From an uncultured Lachnospiraceae bacterium (GTDB lineage Bacteria > Bacillota > Clostridia > Lachnospirales > Lachnospiraceae), in the NCBI GenBank assembly GCA_910585075.1, contig CAJUED010000014.1, positions 20,937 to 84,936 on the forward strand: a DNA stretch of 64,000 bases, given 5' to 3'. How positions within the stretch are numbered: position 1 is the first letter of the stretch; each line of letters starts with the position of its first letter. This document shows, piece after piece, positions 26,361 to 35,773 of the stretch. The notes beneath the pieces were generated by a model. That model was not told the DNA's origin and ran no database searches. It was given only the letters and a program-made list of their open reading frames with translations. Both the position numbers and the translations under genes were made by a program.

Positions 26361-29300
26361 ATGTATTTAAAAAATATAGAAATCCAGGGATTTAAATCCT
26401 TTGCAAATAAAATCGTATTTAAATTCCATAACGGTATTACAGGTATTGTAGGGCCCAATGGCAGCGGAAAGAGCAATGTTGCCGATGCGGTCCGCTGGGT
26501 GCTTGGGGAACAGAGAATTAAGCAGCTTCGTGGGGCGTCCATGCAGGACGTCATTTTTTCAGGAACGGAAATGAGAAGGCCTCTTGGTTATGCGTATGTT
26601 GCCATTACCCTTGACAACTCGGATCACCAGCTTGCTATTGACTTTGACGAGGTGACGGTGGCCAGGCGGATTTACCGTTCCGGTGAGAGTGAATATCTTT
26701 TAAATGGCGCGCCCTGTCGGCTTAAGGATGTAAATGAGCTTTTTTATGATACGGGTATCGGCAAGGAAGGATATTCCATCATAGGCCAGGGCCAGATTGA
26801 CAAAATCCTAAGCGGTAAACCGGAGGAGAGACGGGAACTTTTTGACGAAGCGGCCGGGATTGTAAAATTTAAAAAGCGCAAGGTGGCGGCCCAGAAAAAG
26901 TTGGAGGATGAGAAGCAGAATCTGGTCCGGGTAAAGGATATTCTCTCTGAGCTGGAAAAGCAGATTGGCCCGCTTGAGAAGCAGTCGGAGACAGCAAGGG
27001 TATATTTAAAGAAGCGTGAAGAACTAAAAACGCTGGATGTGAATATGTTCCTGTTGGAGCATAACCGGCTGAAAGAACAGCTGCAAAGCACCGAAGAAAA
27101 ATTTGAGATAGCGGACAGCGATTTAGAGCAGACCACCCGGCAGTACGAACAGATCAAAGAGGAATACGAGCAGATCCAGGGACAGATTGAACAGCTGGAA
27201 GAAACCATTTTGGCGGAGCGGACAACCCTCTCCGACACCAGTGTCCTTCGTGGAAAGTTAGAAGGGGAGATTAACGTTCTGCGGGAGCAGATCAAATCGG
27301 CCAAAAGCAACGAGGAACATTTTCGCCAGCGAAAAGAAACCGTCACAAAGGAGATGGATGCAAAGCTCCTTGACAAAGAAAAAATCCTGGAGGATAAAAA
27401 GGTTATTGACGGCCAGGTGGCTGAAATCGAGCGGGTAAGAAATGAAGCCCGGGAAAAGCTGCTTACGGTCCAGGGCAGGATAGAGGAATTAAACAGTCAG
27501 ATTGAGTCCGGCAAGAACAGCATCATAGAAGCCTTAAATGTGAGAGCCACAATCCGGTCAAAGCTTGGGCGCTATGACACCATGACGGAGCAGGTCAACA
27601 TCCGCAAGGCGGAGCTTACCTCAAGGTTGCTTCGCATCAAATCCGACGAAGAACAGCAGGAGCTGACCATCAAAAAGCTCCAGGAAGAATTTGAGGCCAT
27701 CAATCAGGAAATCCACACCTTAAATGATTCTCAGGAGCAGAAAGAAGAAGCCCTTTCGCTTCTTCGGGAGGAACTTGCTGGGAAAGACCAGAAACTGCGG
27801 GATACCCAGGTAAGCTATCATCAGGAAAAATCCAAACTGGAGGCCCTCACCAACCTGACGGAACGCTATGAGGGCTACGGCGGCAGCGTAAAAAAGGTGA
27901 TGGAGGCCAAAGAACGGGAAAAAGGTATTATCGGCGTTGTGGCGGACATCATCAAGGTGGATAAGAAATACGAAACCGCCATAGAGACGGCTCTTGGGGG
28001 CAGTATCCAGAACATTGTCACAGACGATGAGGAAACCGCCAAGAGGATGATTGCCTTTTTAAAGCAGACAAAGGCAGGCCGGGCAACCTTTTTGCCCCTT
28101 ACCAGCATTGTCAAATCCCAGGAATTTAAAAATAAAGAGGTTTTAAATGAAAAAGGCGTAATCGGCCTGGCGGAAAGCCTTGTCCATGTGGCGGACCGGT
28201 ATGTGAATGTGGCCAAATCCCTGCTTGGGCGTATTGTGGTGGTTGACAGCGTGGATCATGCGGTCCGGATTGCAAGAAAATATAATTACAGCGTCCGTAT
28301 GGTAACCCTTGAAGGGGAACTATTGACCCCCGGAGGTGCCATCAGCGGCGGCGCCTATAAAAACAGCAGCAATCTCCTTGGACGGCGCCGGGAGATGGAA
28401 GAACTGTCCGGAAAAGTAAAAAAATATTTAAAGGAAGTGGACGAGCTCTTAAACCAGATTGAAGAAACCAAGGCAAGGAGAAATAAACTCCGTCTTGGCC
28501 TTGAGGAGGATAAGGCCGCTCTCCAGAGAAAATTTATTGAGCAGAACACCGCACGCCTTAATGTAATCAAAGCTGAGGAGCGCAGGAATGAGGCCGGCGA
28601 AGGAGCTTTAGAGCTTAAGGCGGAAGAACGGGAAATCGAGGAGCAAATCAAGGAAATCAAGCAAAACAAGCTGGAAATCCAAAAGGAACTGGAGGATTCC
28701 GAACTTCTGGAAAAAAAGACAGAGCAGGAGATTCGAAAGCTGCAAACGGAGCTTGAGGAAAAGCGCCGGGAGGAATCAGACCAGTCCGCCCATGTTTCCG
28801 AGTGGGATGTGGAAGTGGAAAAAATGCTTCAACAGCAGGAATTCCATCAGCAGAATGTGGACCGTATCGACAGTGAGATTGCCCGGTACGCAGGGGAGCT
28901 TTCCGAGATACGGGAGAGCCTTGCAAAGAGCAGCGAGGATACAAAGGAGCGGGAGGAGAACATTGCCGCTATTGAGCAGACGATTGCAGCCTCCCACACC
29001 ACCCAGGGCGATACGGAGAAAAAGCTGAATGAGGATGTGGAGAAAAAAGAACAGCTCTCCCAAAAGCAAAAGAATTTCTTTAAAGACAGGGAAGCTTTAG
29101 CTGAGAAGATGGGAAGCCTTGATAAGGAAGTGTACCGGTTAAATTCCCAGAAGGAGAAATTGAAAGAAAGTCTGGATAACCAGATTAACTACATGTGGGA
29201 TGAATACGAGATTACGCTTTCCGATGCAGCGGCCCTTCGGAATGAGGAGTTTACGGATCTGCCTGCCATGAAGAAGGAAATTGCTTCTTTGAAGGATCAG

Positions 29301-29921
29301 ATTAAAAAGCTGGGGGATGTGAATGTAAATGCTATTGAAGACTACAGAAATTTGATGGAGCGTTTCTCCTTTTTAAAGACCCAGCATGACGACCTGGTGG
29401 AGGCGGAAAAAACTTTGGAGGGCATTATTGTGGAGCTGGATACCGCCATGCGCAAACAGTTTCATGAGAAGTTTGCGGAGATTGGCAGAGAGTTCGACAA
29501 GGTATTCAAGGAATTGTTTGGCGGCGGAAAGGGTACCCTTGAGCTTATGGAGGACGAGGATATTTTAGAGGCAGGCATCCGGATCATTGCCCAGCCTCCG
29601 GGAAAGAAGCTGCAGAACATGATGCAGCTCTCCGGTGGGGAGAAGGCGCTTACGGCAATTGCCCTTTTGTTTGCCATCCAGAATTTGAAACCATCACCTT
29701 TTTGCCTGTTGGATGAGATTGAGGCTGCTCTGGATGAAAGTAATGTAGGGCGGTTTGCAAAGTATTTACATAAGCTTACAAAAAGCACCCAGTTTATTGT
29801 GATAACCCACAGGCGCGGCACAATGGAAAAGGCGGACAGACTGTACGGTATCACTATGCAGGAGAAGGGTGTTTCCACACTGGTAAGCGTAAATTTGATT
29901 GATAAGGAGTTAGACGACTGA
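26361..29921 (+). CDS. smc: Chromosome segregation protein SMC
   Basis: SMC is the ATPase core of bacterial condensin and works with ScpA and ScpB, whose genes lie at 58-59.4 kb. The 1186-residue protein has Walker A at GPNGSGKSN (about 31-39), two long coiled coils, a hinge in the middle (around YEGYGGSVKKVMEAK to GGAISGGAYKN) and the C-terminal ABC signature LSGGEKALTAIAL with Walker B PFCLLDEIEAALD. The start is ATG 26361 or the GTG two codons earlier. Its TGA overlaps the ATG of ftsY by one base, so the two are coupled. Confidence 0.97.
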   Translation: MYLKNIEIQGFKSFANKIVFKFHNGITGIVGPNGSGKSNVADAVRWVLGEQRIKQLRGASMQDVIFSGTEMRRPLGYAYVAITLDNSDHQLAIDFDEVTVARRIYRSGESEYLLNGAPCRLKDVNELFYDTGIGKEGYSIIGQGQIDKILSGKPEERRELFDEAAGIVKFKKRKVAAQKKLEDEKQNLVRVKDILSELEKQIGPLEKQSETARVYLKKREELKTLDVNMFLLEHNRLKEQLQSTEEKFEIADSDLEQTTRQYEQIKEEYEQIQGQIEQLEETILAERTTLSDTSVLRGKLEGEINVLREQIKSAKSNEEHFRQRKETVTKEMDAKLLDKEKILEDKKVIDGQVAEIERVRNEAREKLLTVQGRIEELNSQIESGKNSIIEALNVRATIRSKLGRYDTMTEQVNIRKAELTSRLLRIKSDEEQQELTIKKLQEEFEAINQEIHTLNDSQEQKEEALSLLREELAGKDQKLRDTQVSYHQEKSKLEALTNLTERYEGYGGSVKKVMEAKEREKGIIGVVADIIKVDKKYETAIETALGGSIQNIVTDDEETAKRMIAFLKQTKAGRATFLPLTSIVKSQEFKNKEVLNEKGVIGLAESLVHVADRYVNVAKSLLGRIVVVDSVDHAVRIARKYNYSVRMVTLEGELLTPGGAISGGAYKNSSNLLGRRREMEELSGKVKKYLKEVDELLNQIEETKARRNKLRLGLEEDKAALQRKFIEQNTARLNVIKAEERRNEAGEGALELKAEEREIEEQIKEIKQNKLEIQKELEDSELLEKKTEQEIRKLQTELEEKRREESDQSAHVSEWDVEVEKMLQQQEFHQQNVDRIDSEIARYAGELSEIRESLAKSSEDTKEREENIAAIEQTIAASHTTQGDTEKKLNEDVEKKEQLSQKQKNFFKDREALAEKMGSLDKEVYRLNSQKEKLKESLDNQINYMWDEYEITLSDAAALRNEEFTDLPAMKKEIASLKDQIKKLGDVNVNAIEDYRNLMERFSFLKTQHDDLVEAEKTLEGIIVELDTAMRKQFHEKFAEIGREFDKVFKELFGGGKGTLELMEDEDILEAGIRIIAQPPGKKLQNMMQLSGGEKALTAIALLFAIQNLKPSPFCLLDEIEAALDESNVGRFAKYLHKLTKSTQFIVITHRRGTMEKADRLYGITMQEKGVSTLVSVNLIDKELDD

Positions 29922-30847
29922 TGGCAGGATTTTTCAGCAGGTTAAAAGAGGGACTGACAAAGACAAGAAATAATATCGTTCATGGGATTGATTCGGTTTT
30001 TAACGGCTTTACATCCATTGATGAGGACTTTTATGAGGAGCTGGAGGAAATCCTGATCATGGGTGATATCGGGGTGAATGCAACCGGTGACATTTTAGAG
30101 CGTCTAAGAGCCCAAGTAAAGGAAAACCACATAAAAGAGCCCGGGGAGTGCAAATCCTTTCTGATTGAAAGTATTAAGGAGCAGATGCAGGTGGAGGAAA
30201 CCGCCTATGATTTTGAGCATCAGCAGTCCATTGTAATGATTATCGGGGTCAATGGCGTGGGCAAGACCACCTCTGTGGGCAAGCTGGCAGGGCTTTTAAA
30301 GGATCAGGGCAGAAAGGTGCTGATTGCCGCTGCGGATACCTACCGGGCGGCTGCTGCCGAACAGCTTACCGAGTGGGCGAACCGGGCCGGAGTGGATATT
30401 ATCACCGGCTCCCAGGGGGCGGACCCTTCCAGCGTGATATTTGACGCGGTCAGCGCGGCCAAGGCCAGACATACGGATGTGCTGATCTGTGACACGGCGG
30501 GCAGACTCCACAATAAGAAGAACCTGATGGAGGAGCTGAAAAAAATGAACCGTATCATTGACAGGGAGTTCCCGGACGCACACAGGGAAAACCTGATTGT
30601 GTTAGACGGAACCACCGGACAGAACGCCTTAAATCAGGCCAGAGAGTTCGGGGAAACCGCAGAGCTTACCGGAATCATCCTGACCAAAATGGACGGCACT
30701 TCCAAGGGAGGTATTGCGGTTGCCATTCAATCTGAGCTGAACATACCGGTGAAATATATCGGAGTGGGAGAAAAACTGGACGATTTGCAAAAGTTTGATT
30801 CGGACCAGTTTGTAAACGCTCTGTTTGATGTGGACGGACATGCCTGA
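29921..30847 (+). CDS. ftsY: Signal recognition particle receptor FtsY
   Basis: FtsY is the membrane-associated GTPase that receives SRP-ribosome complexes. The 308-residue protein is an N-G domain form with only a short amphipathic start (MAGFFSRLKEGLTKTR) in place of the acidic A domain of enterobacteria. GTPase motifs are GVNGVGKTT (109-117), DTYRAAAAEQL, DTAGRLHNKKNLM and TKMDGTSKGG. It overlaps the smc stop by one base. The ylxM-ffh pair that often follows in Firmicutes is absent; a structured intergenic region and a threonine deaminase gene follow instead. Confidence 0.96.
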   Translation: MAGFFSRLKEGLTKTRNNIVHGIDSVFNGFTSIDEDFYEELEEILIMGDIGVNATGDILERLRAQVKENHIKEPGECKSFLIESIKEQMQVEETAYDFEHQQSIVMIIGVNGVGKTTSVGKLAGLLKDQGRKVLIAAADTYRAAAAEQLTEWANRAGVDIITGSQGADPSSVIFDAVSAAKARHTDVLICDTAGRLHNKKNLMEELKKMNRIIDREFPDAHRENLIVLDGTTGQNALNQAREFGETAELTGIILTKMDGTSKGGIAVAIQSELNIPVKYIGVGEKLDDLQKFDSDQFVNALFDVDGHA

Positions 30848-30866
30848 AGGATTTTGTCTGTGAAAA

Positions 30867-31033
30867 TTTAATATGTAACAGTTCAGCCCACGCCATTCGC
30901 AAAACGCGCTTACAGCGCTTCTCGCTGCTTTGCAGCTGTTTTGCTCATAAACGGGCGTTCCCTCAGACCAGCATCTGTCTGTCAAATTCATGCAAGCATG
31001 ATTTGCCAGCCTAATGCCGGTCTGGCTGAACCA
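30867..31033. repeat. Structured intergenic repeat containing GTAACAGTTCAGCC
   Basis: The motif GTAACAGTTCAGCC at 30875-30888 is shared with 36859-36872 and 41549-41562. It is matched by the inverted GGCTGAAC at 31024-31031, and several smaller inverted pairs lie between (for example GCAAAAC with GTTTTGC, and CAGACC with GGTCTG). The 160 bases could fold into a branched RNA leader before the threonine deaminase gene or be an immobile short element. No T-box signature is present. Confidence 0.55.
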
Positions 31034-31062
31034 GTTTGCATGTTGCAAAGGAGGAATTGAAG

Positions 31063-32286
31063 ATGGAGGAAAAGATGCTGACCCTTGATAAATTTGAGGA
31101 AGCGGCTGAGGCGGTAAAACAGGTTACCCAGGAAACAAAGCTGGTGTACAGTGACTTTTACAGTGCCCAGACAGGGAACAAGGTTTATTTAAAACCGGAA
31201 AATATGCAGTTTACAGGCGCTTACAAGGTGCGGGGCGCTTACTATAAATTAAGTACTCTGTCAGCGGAGGAACGTGAGAAAGGCCTGATTACTGCCTCCG
31301 CAGGCAATCATGCCCAGGGGGTAGCCTATGCTGCAAAATGTTTTGGGGCCAAGGCGGTGATCGTGATGCCCACCACCACCCCATTGATTAAGGTGAACAG
31401 GACCAAAAATTACGGGGCCGAGGTAGTGCTTTACGGGGATGTGTATGACGAGGCCTGTGAGAAGGCATATGAGCTTGCGGCGGAAAAGGGATATACGTTT
31501 ATCCATCCTTTTGATGATTTGGCGGTTGCAACCGGACAAGGCACAATTGCAATGGAAATCTTCAAGGAGCTTCCTCTGGTGGACGAGATACTGGTGCCGG
31601 TGGGCGGCGGCGGCCTTGCTACAGGAGTCTCTACCCTTGCGAAGCTGTTAAATCCCAAGATTAAAGTCATCGGTGTGGAGCCGGAAGGGGCGAGCTGTCT
31701 GAAAGCATCCTTGAAGGCCGGTAAAGTGGTTACGTTAGATAAGGTGAATACCATTGCGGACGGTACGGCGGTTAAGACGCCGGGTGAGAAGATTTTCCCC
31801 TACCTGAGCCAAAACCTTGACGATATTATCACCATACCGGACGAAGAACTGGTGGTGGCTTTTCTGGATATGGTGGAAAATCACAAGATGGTGGTGGAAA
31901 ATTCCGGGCTTTTGACTGTGGCGGCGTTAAAACATCTGGAAGATAAGAAAAAGAGAGTGGTGGCAATCTTAAGCGGTGGAAATATGGACGTGATTACTAT
32001 GTCCTCAGTGGTACAGCAGGGATTGATTATGCGGGATCGTATCTTTACCGTGTCCGTGCTGCTGCCGGATAAGCCGGGCGAGCTGTGTCATGTGGCGGAT
32101 GTGATTGCGAAACAGAACGGGAATGTAATCAAACTTGAGCACAACCAGTTTGTCTCTATCAACAGAAGTGATGCGGTAGAATTACGCATTACCCTGGAGG
32201 CATTTGGAACGGAACATAAACAGCAGATTATGGAGGCATTAAGGGAAAATGGATATCAGCCCAAGCCGGTTCGGACGATTATGTAA
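31063..32286 (+). CDS. ilvA: Threonine ammonia-lyase (threonine deaminase) with ACT domain
   Basis: The PLP enzyme converts threonine to 2-oxobutyrate and ammonia, feeding isoleucine synthesis or propionate formation. The 407-residue protein has the PLP-lysine motif GAYKVRGAYYKL, the ASAGNHAQGVAYAA loop, the glycine-rich VPVGGGGLATG phosphate site and a single C-terminal ACT-like regulatory domain (about 325-405). One ACT domain and this length match the shorter, catabolic-type enzymes rather than the 514-residue E. coli IlvA. AAAGGAGG lies about 9 bases before ATG 31063. A large hairpin terminator follows. Confidence 0.93.
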   Translation: MEEKMLTLDKFEEAAEAVKQVTQETKLVYSDFYSAQTGNKVYLKPENMQFTGAYKVRGAYYKLSTLSAEEREKGLITASAGNHAQGVAYAAKCFGAKAVIVMPTTTPLIKVNRTKNYGAEVVLYGDVYDEACEKAYELAAEKGYTFIHPFDDLAVATGQGTIAMEIFKELPLVDEILVPVGGGGLATGVSTLAKLLNPKIKVIGVEPEGASCLKASLKAGKVVTLDKVNTIADGTAVKTPGEKIFPYLSQNLDDIITIPDEELVVAFLDMVENHKMVVENSGLLTVAALKHLEDKKKRVVAILSGGNMDVITMSSVVQQGLIMRDRIFTVSVLLPDKPGELCHVADVIAKQNGNVIKLEHNQFVSINRSDAVELRITLEAFGTEHKQQIMEALRENGYQPKPVRTIM

Positions 32287-32331
32287 TCAGTCAAAGAACT
32301 GTGGCAATATTTAATGAATGCTTTTATTTGG

Positions 32332-32390
32332 AAAACCGCATACTAAATAGTAAATGGCATATGTCGTTTACTATTGGTATGCGGTTTTAT
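32332..32390 (+). terminator. Large intrinsic terminator after the threonine deaminase gene
   Basis: AAAACCGCATAC (32332-32343) pairs perfectly with GTATGCGGTTTT (32377-32388), with an inner ATAGTAAA/TTTACTAT stem. The T-rich right end serves the plus strand; the A-rich left end would allow termination on the minus strand too. Confidence 0.85.
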
Positions 32391-32448
32391 GCAATAAGTC
32401 GACTTGTGGAGCGTGGCGGGCAGTGGACCTGTTCGATTGGAGGTATAT

Positions 32449-33306
32449 ATGGAAATAGGAAAGTTTCTGAAAAAGTATCTTACAATTACAGCGGCATCCC
32501 TTATTTTTGGTGTGGGAATCAGCTTGTTTATCGACCCTAACAATTTGGCGCCGGGCGGAGCATCCGGACTTTCCATTATTTTGAGCCGTCTGTTTCCTAT
32601 TGAAACGGGAACCATGTTCCTGCTGATTAACATTCCGATTCTGATTCTGGGGGCGTGGAAGTTTGGAGTTAAGTTTATACTGTCCACTTTGTATGCTACT
32701 TTTGCGGTTTCAGCATCCACCAATCTTTTTCAGCAGCTTCCTCCGCTTACCACCCAGCCACTTCTTGGAGCTGTTTTTGGAGGCGTGCTTGTGGCCGCCG
32801 GGGTAGGGTACGTGCTGCGGGCCGGGGCCACCACGGGGGGAACCGATATTATCGTAAAATGTCTGCGGCTGAAAAAGCCCCATTTGAAAACGGGGACAAT
32901 TTTTCTGGCGGTGGATTCCATTATTATAGGGATAGGCGGAATTGTATTTGGGAATGTGGAAGCGGTTCTTTACAGTGTCATATCCGCGGTGGTGACCTCC
33001 TATGTGCTTGATATGATTTTGTATGGGCGGGATGAGGCGAAACTGGTTTATATCATCAGCAATTGTTCGGCGGCCATTACGGAGCGGATTTTAAAAGAAT
33101 TAAATATAGGGGTTACCCATCTTTCCGGTACGGGGGCTTATAAAGGGGAAGAAAAAAAGGTAATCTTCTGCGTGGTAAGGAAGCAGATTGCCCATAAGGT
33201 GGAGGAGATTGTGAAGCAGGAGGATGGAAGTGCATTCATGATCATTACCAGTGCTACGGAAATATATGGGGAAGGGTATAAGAGTTATTTTGGGGAAAAG
33301 CTGTGA
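32449..33306 (+). CDS. YitT-family membrane protein
   Basis: The 285-residue protein has about five hydrophobic helices in the first 190 residues, including the family pattern FIDPNNLAPGGASGLSI and GAVFGGVLVAAGVGYVLRAGA with TTGGTDI, followed by a C-terminal DUF2179 domain (about 205-285). YitT proteins are common in Firmicutes and have no settled function. TTGGAGGT lies 5 bases before ATG 32449, so the longer frame starting at 32404 was rejected. No partner gene is evident; neighbours are a terminator upstream and a Fic gene downstream. Confidence 0.92.
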   Translation: MEIGKFLKKYLTITAASLIFGVGISLFIDPNNLAPGGASGLSIILSRLFPIETGTMFLLINIPILILGAWKFGVKFILSTLYATFAVSASTNLFQQLPPLTTQPLLGAVFGGVLVAAGVGYVLRAGATTGGTDIIVKCLRLKKPHLKTGTIFLAVDSIIIGIGGIVFGNVEAVLYSVISAVVTSYVLDMILYGRDEAKLVYIISNCSAAITERILKELNIGVTHLSGTGAYKGEEKKVIFCVVRKQIAHKVEEIVKQEDGSAFMIITSATEIYGEGYKSYFGEKL

Positions 33307-33397
33307 AAAACATATATTTAAGCATTTGCGAGACTGAAAACGAAATTTCTAATATAGTTTACTATAGCTTATAATAGTAATGAGGTGATGTGAAGTG

Positions 33398-34552
33398 ATG
33401 GAAGACCCATTTAAGGAATATATCAAAGAGTGTGAACCGGCAAAGAGGGACAAAGGATATGCGTGGCATACGGCGATCGGCCTACAGGCGGTTGATGGGC
33501 TCAAAACATCAGAATATTTGATGCATACCGCTATCCGCAATATTGAGGGTGAGATATCCTTAGAAGAAGCAAATGCACTTCTGCAGACTTATTATGAGGA
33601 AAATCCTGCCCACAGTGGGGAAGACCGTATGGAGGAGGCCGACAAGGTCGCTGCAAGAATTGCCGTGCTTTTGTCGGAGCGGGCATTTAGCTTTACACCC
33701 AATGAGTACATTTCTATTCACAGGAAACTGTTTACCGGTATTTATTCCCATGCGGGGCATATTCGGGATTATAATATTACAAAAAAGGAATGGGTGGTTG
33801 ATGGAGCAACGGTGCTGTATGGCAGTGCAACAGAACCGGAAGCGACGCTTTATTATGACTTTTCCGAAGAAAAGAAGTTTTCCTATCGAAATCTCACAAT
33901 GGACGAGATGATTCACCATCTTGCTGTGTTTATATCCGGACTGTGGCAAATCCATGTGTTCAGTGAGGGTAATACAAGGACGACAGCAGTATTTTTTATC
34001 AAGTATCTCCGTACGCTGGGTTTTGACGTGACGAATGATATTTTTGCCAGGAATGCATGGTATTTTCGGAATGCGCTGGTCAGGGCAAATTACAATGATT
34101 TGAAAAACGGTATTCATGAGACGACGGAGTATCTGGAATATTTTTTGCGGAATCTGTTACTGAATGAAAATTATCCGCTTCATAACAGGACATTGCACAT
34201 CAGAGGTGCAATTTTGGAAATGGCAAAACCGGATATTGAAACGGTGAAACCGGACATTGGAGTCCAAAAACCGGATATAGGGGCGGAAAAATCGGATATT
34301 GAAGCGATAAAAACGGACATCTGTGCCACAAAAGAGGATTTTGAGCAAATGTTCCGGCCGAAAACAGCGGGCCACATTCTCAGACTGCGTGAGGCATTTC
34401 CGGAACAGAGAGTTTTTGGCCGCTCGGATGTGATGAAAGTGATTGATATAAAACCTTCCGGGGCGTCCGAACTTTTGCGGAAGATGTTGGAGTACGGAGT
34501 GATTGAAGTGGTTTCAGGGTACGGAAAAGGGAAATATCGTTTTCATTCGTGA
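33398..34552 (+). CDS. Fic-domain protein with heptad repeats and C-terminal winged helix
   Basis: Fic proteins usually transfer AMP from ATP to a hydroxyl group on a target protein. The 384-residue protein has the active loop HVFSEGNTRTTAVF (186-199), matching HxFx(D/E)GNxR with Thr instead of the second Gly, and an N-terminal NIEGE (48-52) reminiscent of the inhibitory helix of class II Fic proteins but with Ile where Ser/Thr is usual. Residues 277-318 are six degenerate heptads of the form K-x-D-I, and the C-terminus (about 335-384) resembles a winged-helix DNA-binding domain. GAGGTGAT lies 8 bases before ATG 33398. No adjacent antitoxin gene is seen, so self-inhibition or autoregulation is likely. 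Confidence 0.87.
   Translation: MEDPFKEYIKECEPAKRDKGYAWHTAIGLQAVDGLKTSEYLMHTAIRNIEGEISLEEANALLQTYYEENPAHSGEDRMEEADKVAARIAVLLSERAFSFTPNEYISIHRKLFTGIYSHAGHIRDYNITKKEWVVDGATVLYGSATEPEATLYYDFSEEKKFSYRNLTMDEMIHHLAVFISGLWQIHVFSEGNTRTTAVFFIKYLRTLGFDVTNDIFARNAWYFRNALVRANYNDLKNGIHETTEYLEYFLRNLLLNENYPLHNRTLHIRGAILEMAKPDIETVKPDIGVQKPDIGAEKSDIEAIKTDICATKEDFEQMFRPKTAGHILRLREAFPEQRVFGRSDVMKVIDIKPSGASELLRKMLEYGVIEVVSGYGKGKYRFHS
34226..34351 (+). repeat. Six 21-base tandem repeats inside the fic gene
   Basis: Six in-frame degenerate copies of 21 bases encode heptads such as KPDIETV, KPDIGVQ, KPDIGAE and KSDIEAI. They form a linker between the Fic catalytic domain and the winged helix and could change in copy number without breaking the frame. 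Confidence 0.88.
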
Positions 34553-34598
34553 TTATCCAAAAAAGTAACCGGATTAATAAAATGGAAAGGATAAACAA

Positions 34599-34627
34599 TT
34601 GAAAAAGAGGAGGATTCATAATATACT
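34599..34627 (+). promoter_or_regulatory. Promoter of the GH25-AraC unit
   Basis: TTGAAA (34599-34604) and TATACT (34622-34627) are separated by 17 bases, about 50 bases before the GH25 start codon. Confidence 0.72.
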
Positions 34628-34678
34628 TAGGGATGGAGCGGATATACGATAAAATGGGGAAAGGTTCGGAAGATAAGT

Positions 34679-35773
34679 ATGGATAAAATGGCGGCAAAGA
34701 GGAATAAAAGGAAACAGATGCGCAGTCTTATCAGCAATATTATTTTCTGTTTGATAGCTTTGACTGCTCTTATGGGCTGTATTGTACTGGTGCTGCAGAA
34801 TCACAGCCTGCAAAATGAGAGCAGGGAGGTTATGGGCAGGCTGGAAGAACATGAGCTGGAATATATTTATACCCAGGAGGATTTGAACGCCTATCTGGCT
34901 GAGAATTCCATAAGGGAAAAGGAGGCTGAGAGGAACAGCATTCTCGGGGAAATAAAACAGAGGATGAGCAGCGGGGAAAGTACGGTTTCTCTTTTGCGGA
35001 GCTTTTTCCCGGAAGAAGTGGTAGTGTATGCGGATGGGGGATATTCTTTTTTTCCTATATCCGAGACGCTGAAAAAGCACGAGTATGTTTATGAAAACTT
35101 TGTAAAACAGGAAAACAAAGAGATTGTCTATACGGATGAGGAAAAGGATATTCATTCCGTAAAAGGGATAGACGTGTCAAAGCATCAGGGAAAGATTGAC
35201 TGGGAAAAGGTGTCCGGTGATGGGGTGTCCTATGCTTTTATCAGGGCAGGATATCGTGGAACCTCCGAGGGGAAACTGGTGGAGGATGAATTTTTTGTGG
35301 ACAATATTGAAGGGGCCACAGAAAATGATGTGAATGTGGGAATATATTTTTACACCCAGGCAATGACAGAGGAAGAAGCCCAGGAAGAAGCGGAGTTTGT
35401 GCTGGAGCTGATCGAACCCTACCAGGTGGACTACCCTATTGTGTTAGACCTTGAGGAATCGGAGAGCGCTTCGGCAAGAACGGCAAAAATGACAAAAGAG
35501 GAGTATACCAAAGTGGCGATTGCCTTCTGCGAGGCAGTGAGGGACGCAGGCTATACGCCCATGATATACGGGAACCTGAAAACCTTCATGATCATGCTTG
35601 ACATGGAGCAGCTTGAGGATTATGAGAAATGGTTTGCCTACTATGATGACGTGGTTTATTTCCCTTATGCCTTTAATATCTGGCAGTATTCGTCCAAAGG
35701 AAGTGTGGATGGAATCAAGGGGGATGTGGATTTGAATATCTGTATGAAGGATTATATGGTGGAAAATGAATGA
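34679..35773 (+). CDS. Membrane-anchored GH25 muramidase
   Basis: The 364-residue protein has a basic N-terminus, one membrane helix (about 20-40), a polar and partly coiled stalk to about residue 155 and a C-terminal glycoside hydrolase family 25 domain. Catalytic-site motifs are GIDVSKHQGKIDW (Asp165) and VLDLEE (Asp257, Glu259), and the family segments AFIRAGYRG and FNIWQYSSKG are present. It should cleave the MurNAc-GlcNAc bond of peptidoglycan from the outer face of the membrane. It overlaps the downstream AraC gene by 8 bases, so the regulator and the hydrolase are co-expressed. Confidence 0.92.
   Translation: MDKMAAKRNKRKQMRSLISNIIFCLIALTALMGCIVLVLQNHSLQNESREVMGRLEEHELEYIYTQEDLNAYLAENSIREKEAERNSILGEIKQRMSSGESTVSLLRSFFPEEVVVYADGGYSFFPISETLKKHEYVYENFVKQENKEIVYTDEEKDIHSVKGIDVSKHQGKIDWEKVSGDGVSYAFIRAGYRGTSEGKLVEDEFFVDNIEGATENDVNVGIYFYTQAMTEEEAQEEAEFVLELIEPYQVDYPIVLDLEESESASARTAKMTKEEYTKVAIAFCEAVRDAGYTPMIYGNLKTFMIMLDMEQLEDYEKWFAYYDDVVYFPYAFNIWQYSSKGSVDGIKGDVDLNICMKDYMVENE

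Noticed and set aside
34226..34351. Regular 21-base repeats as a possible CRISPR array
   Set aside because: There are no spacers and the repeats are in frame inside fic; they encode heptads.
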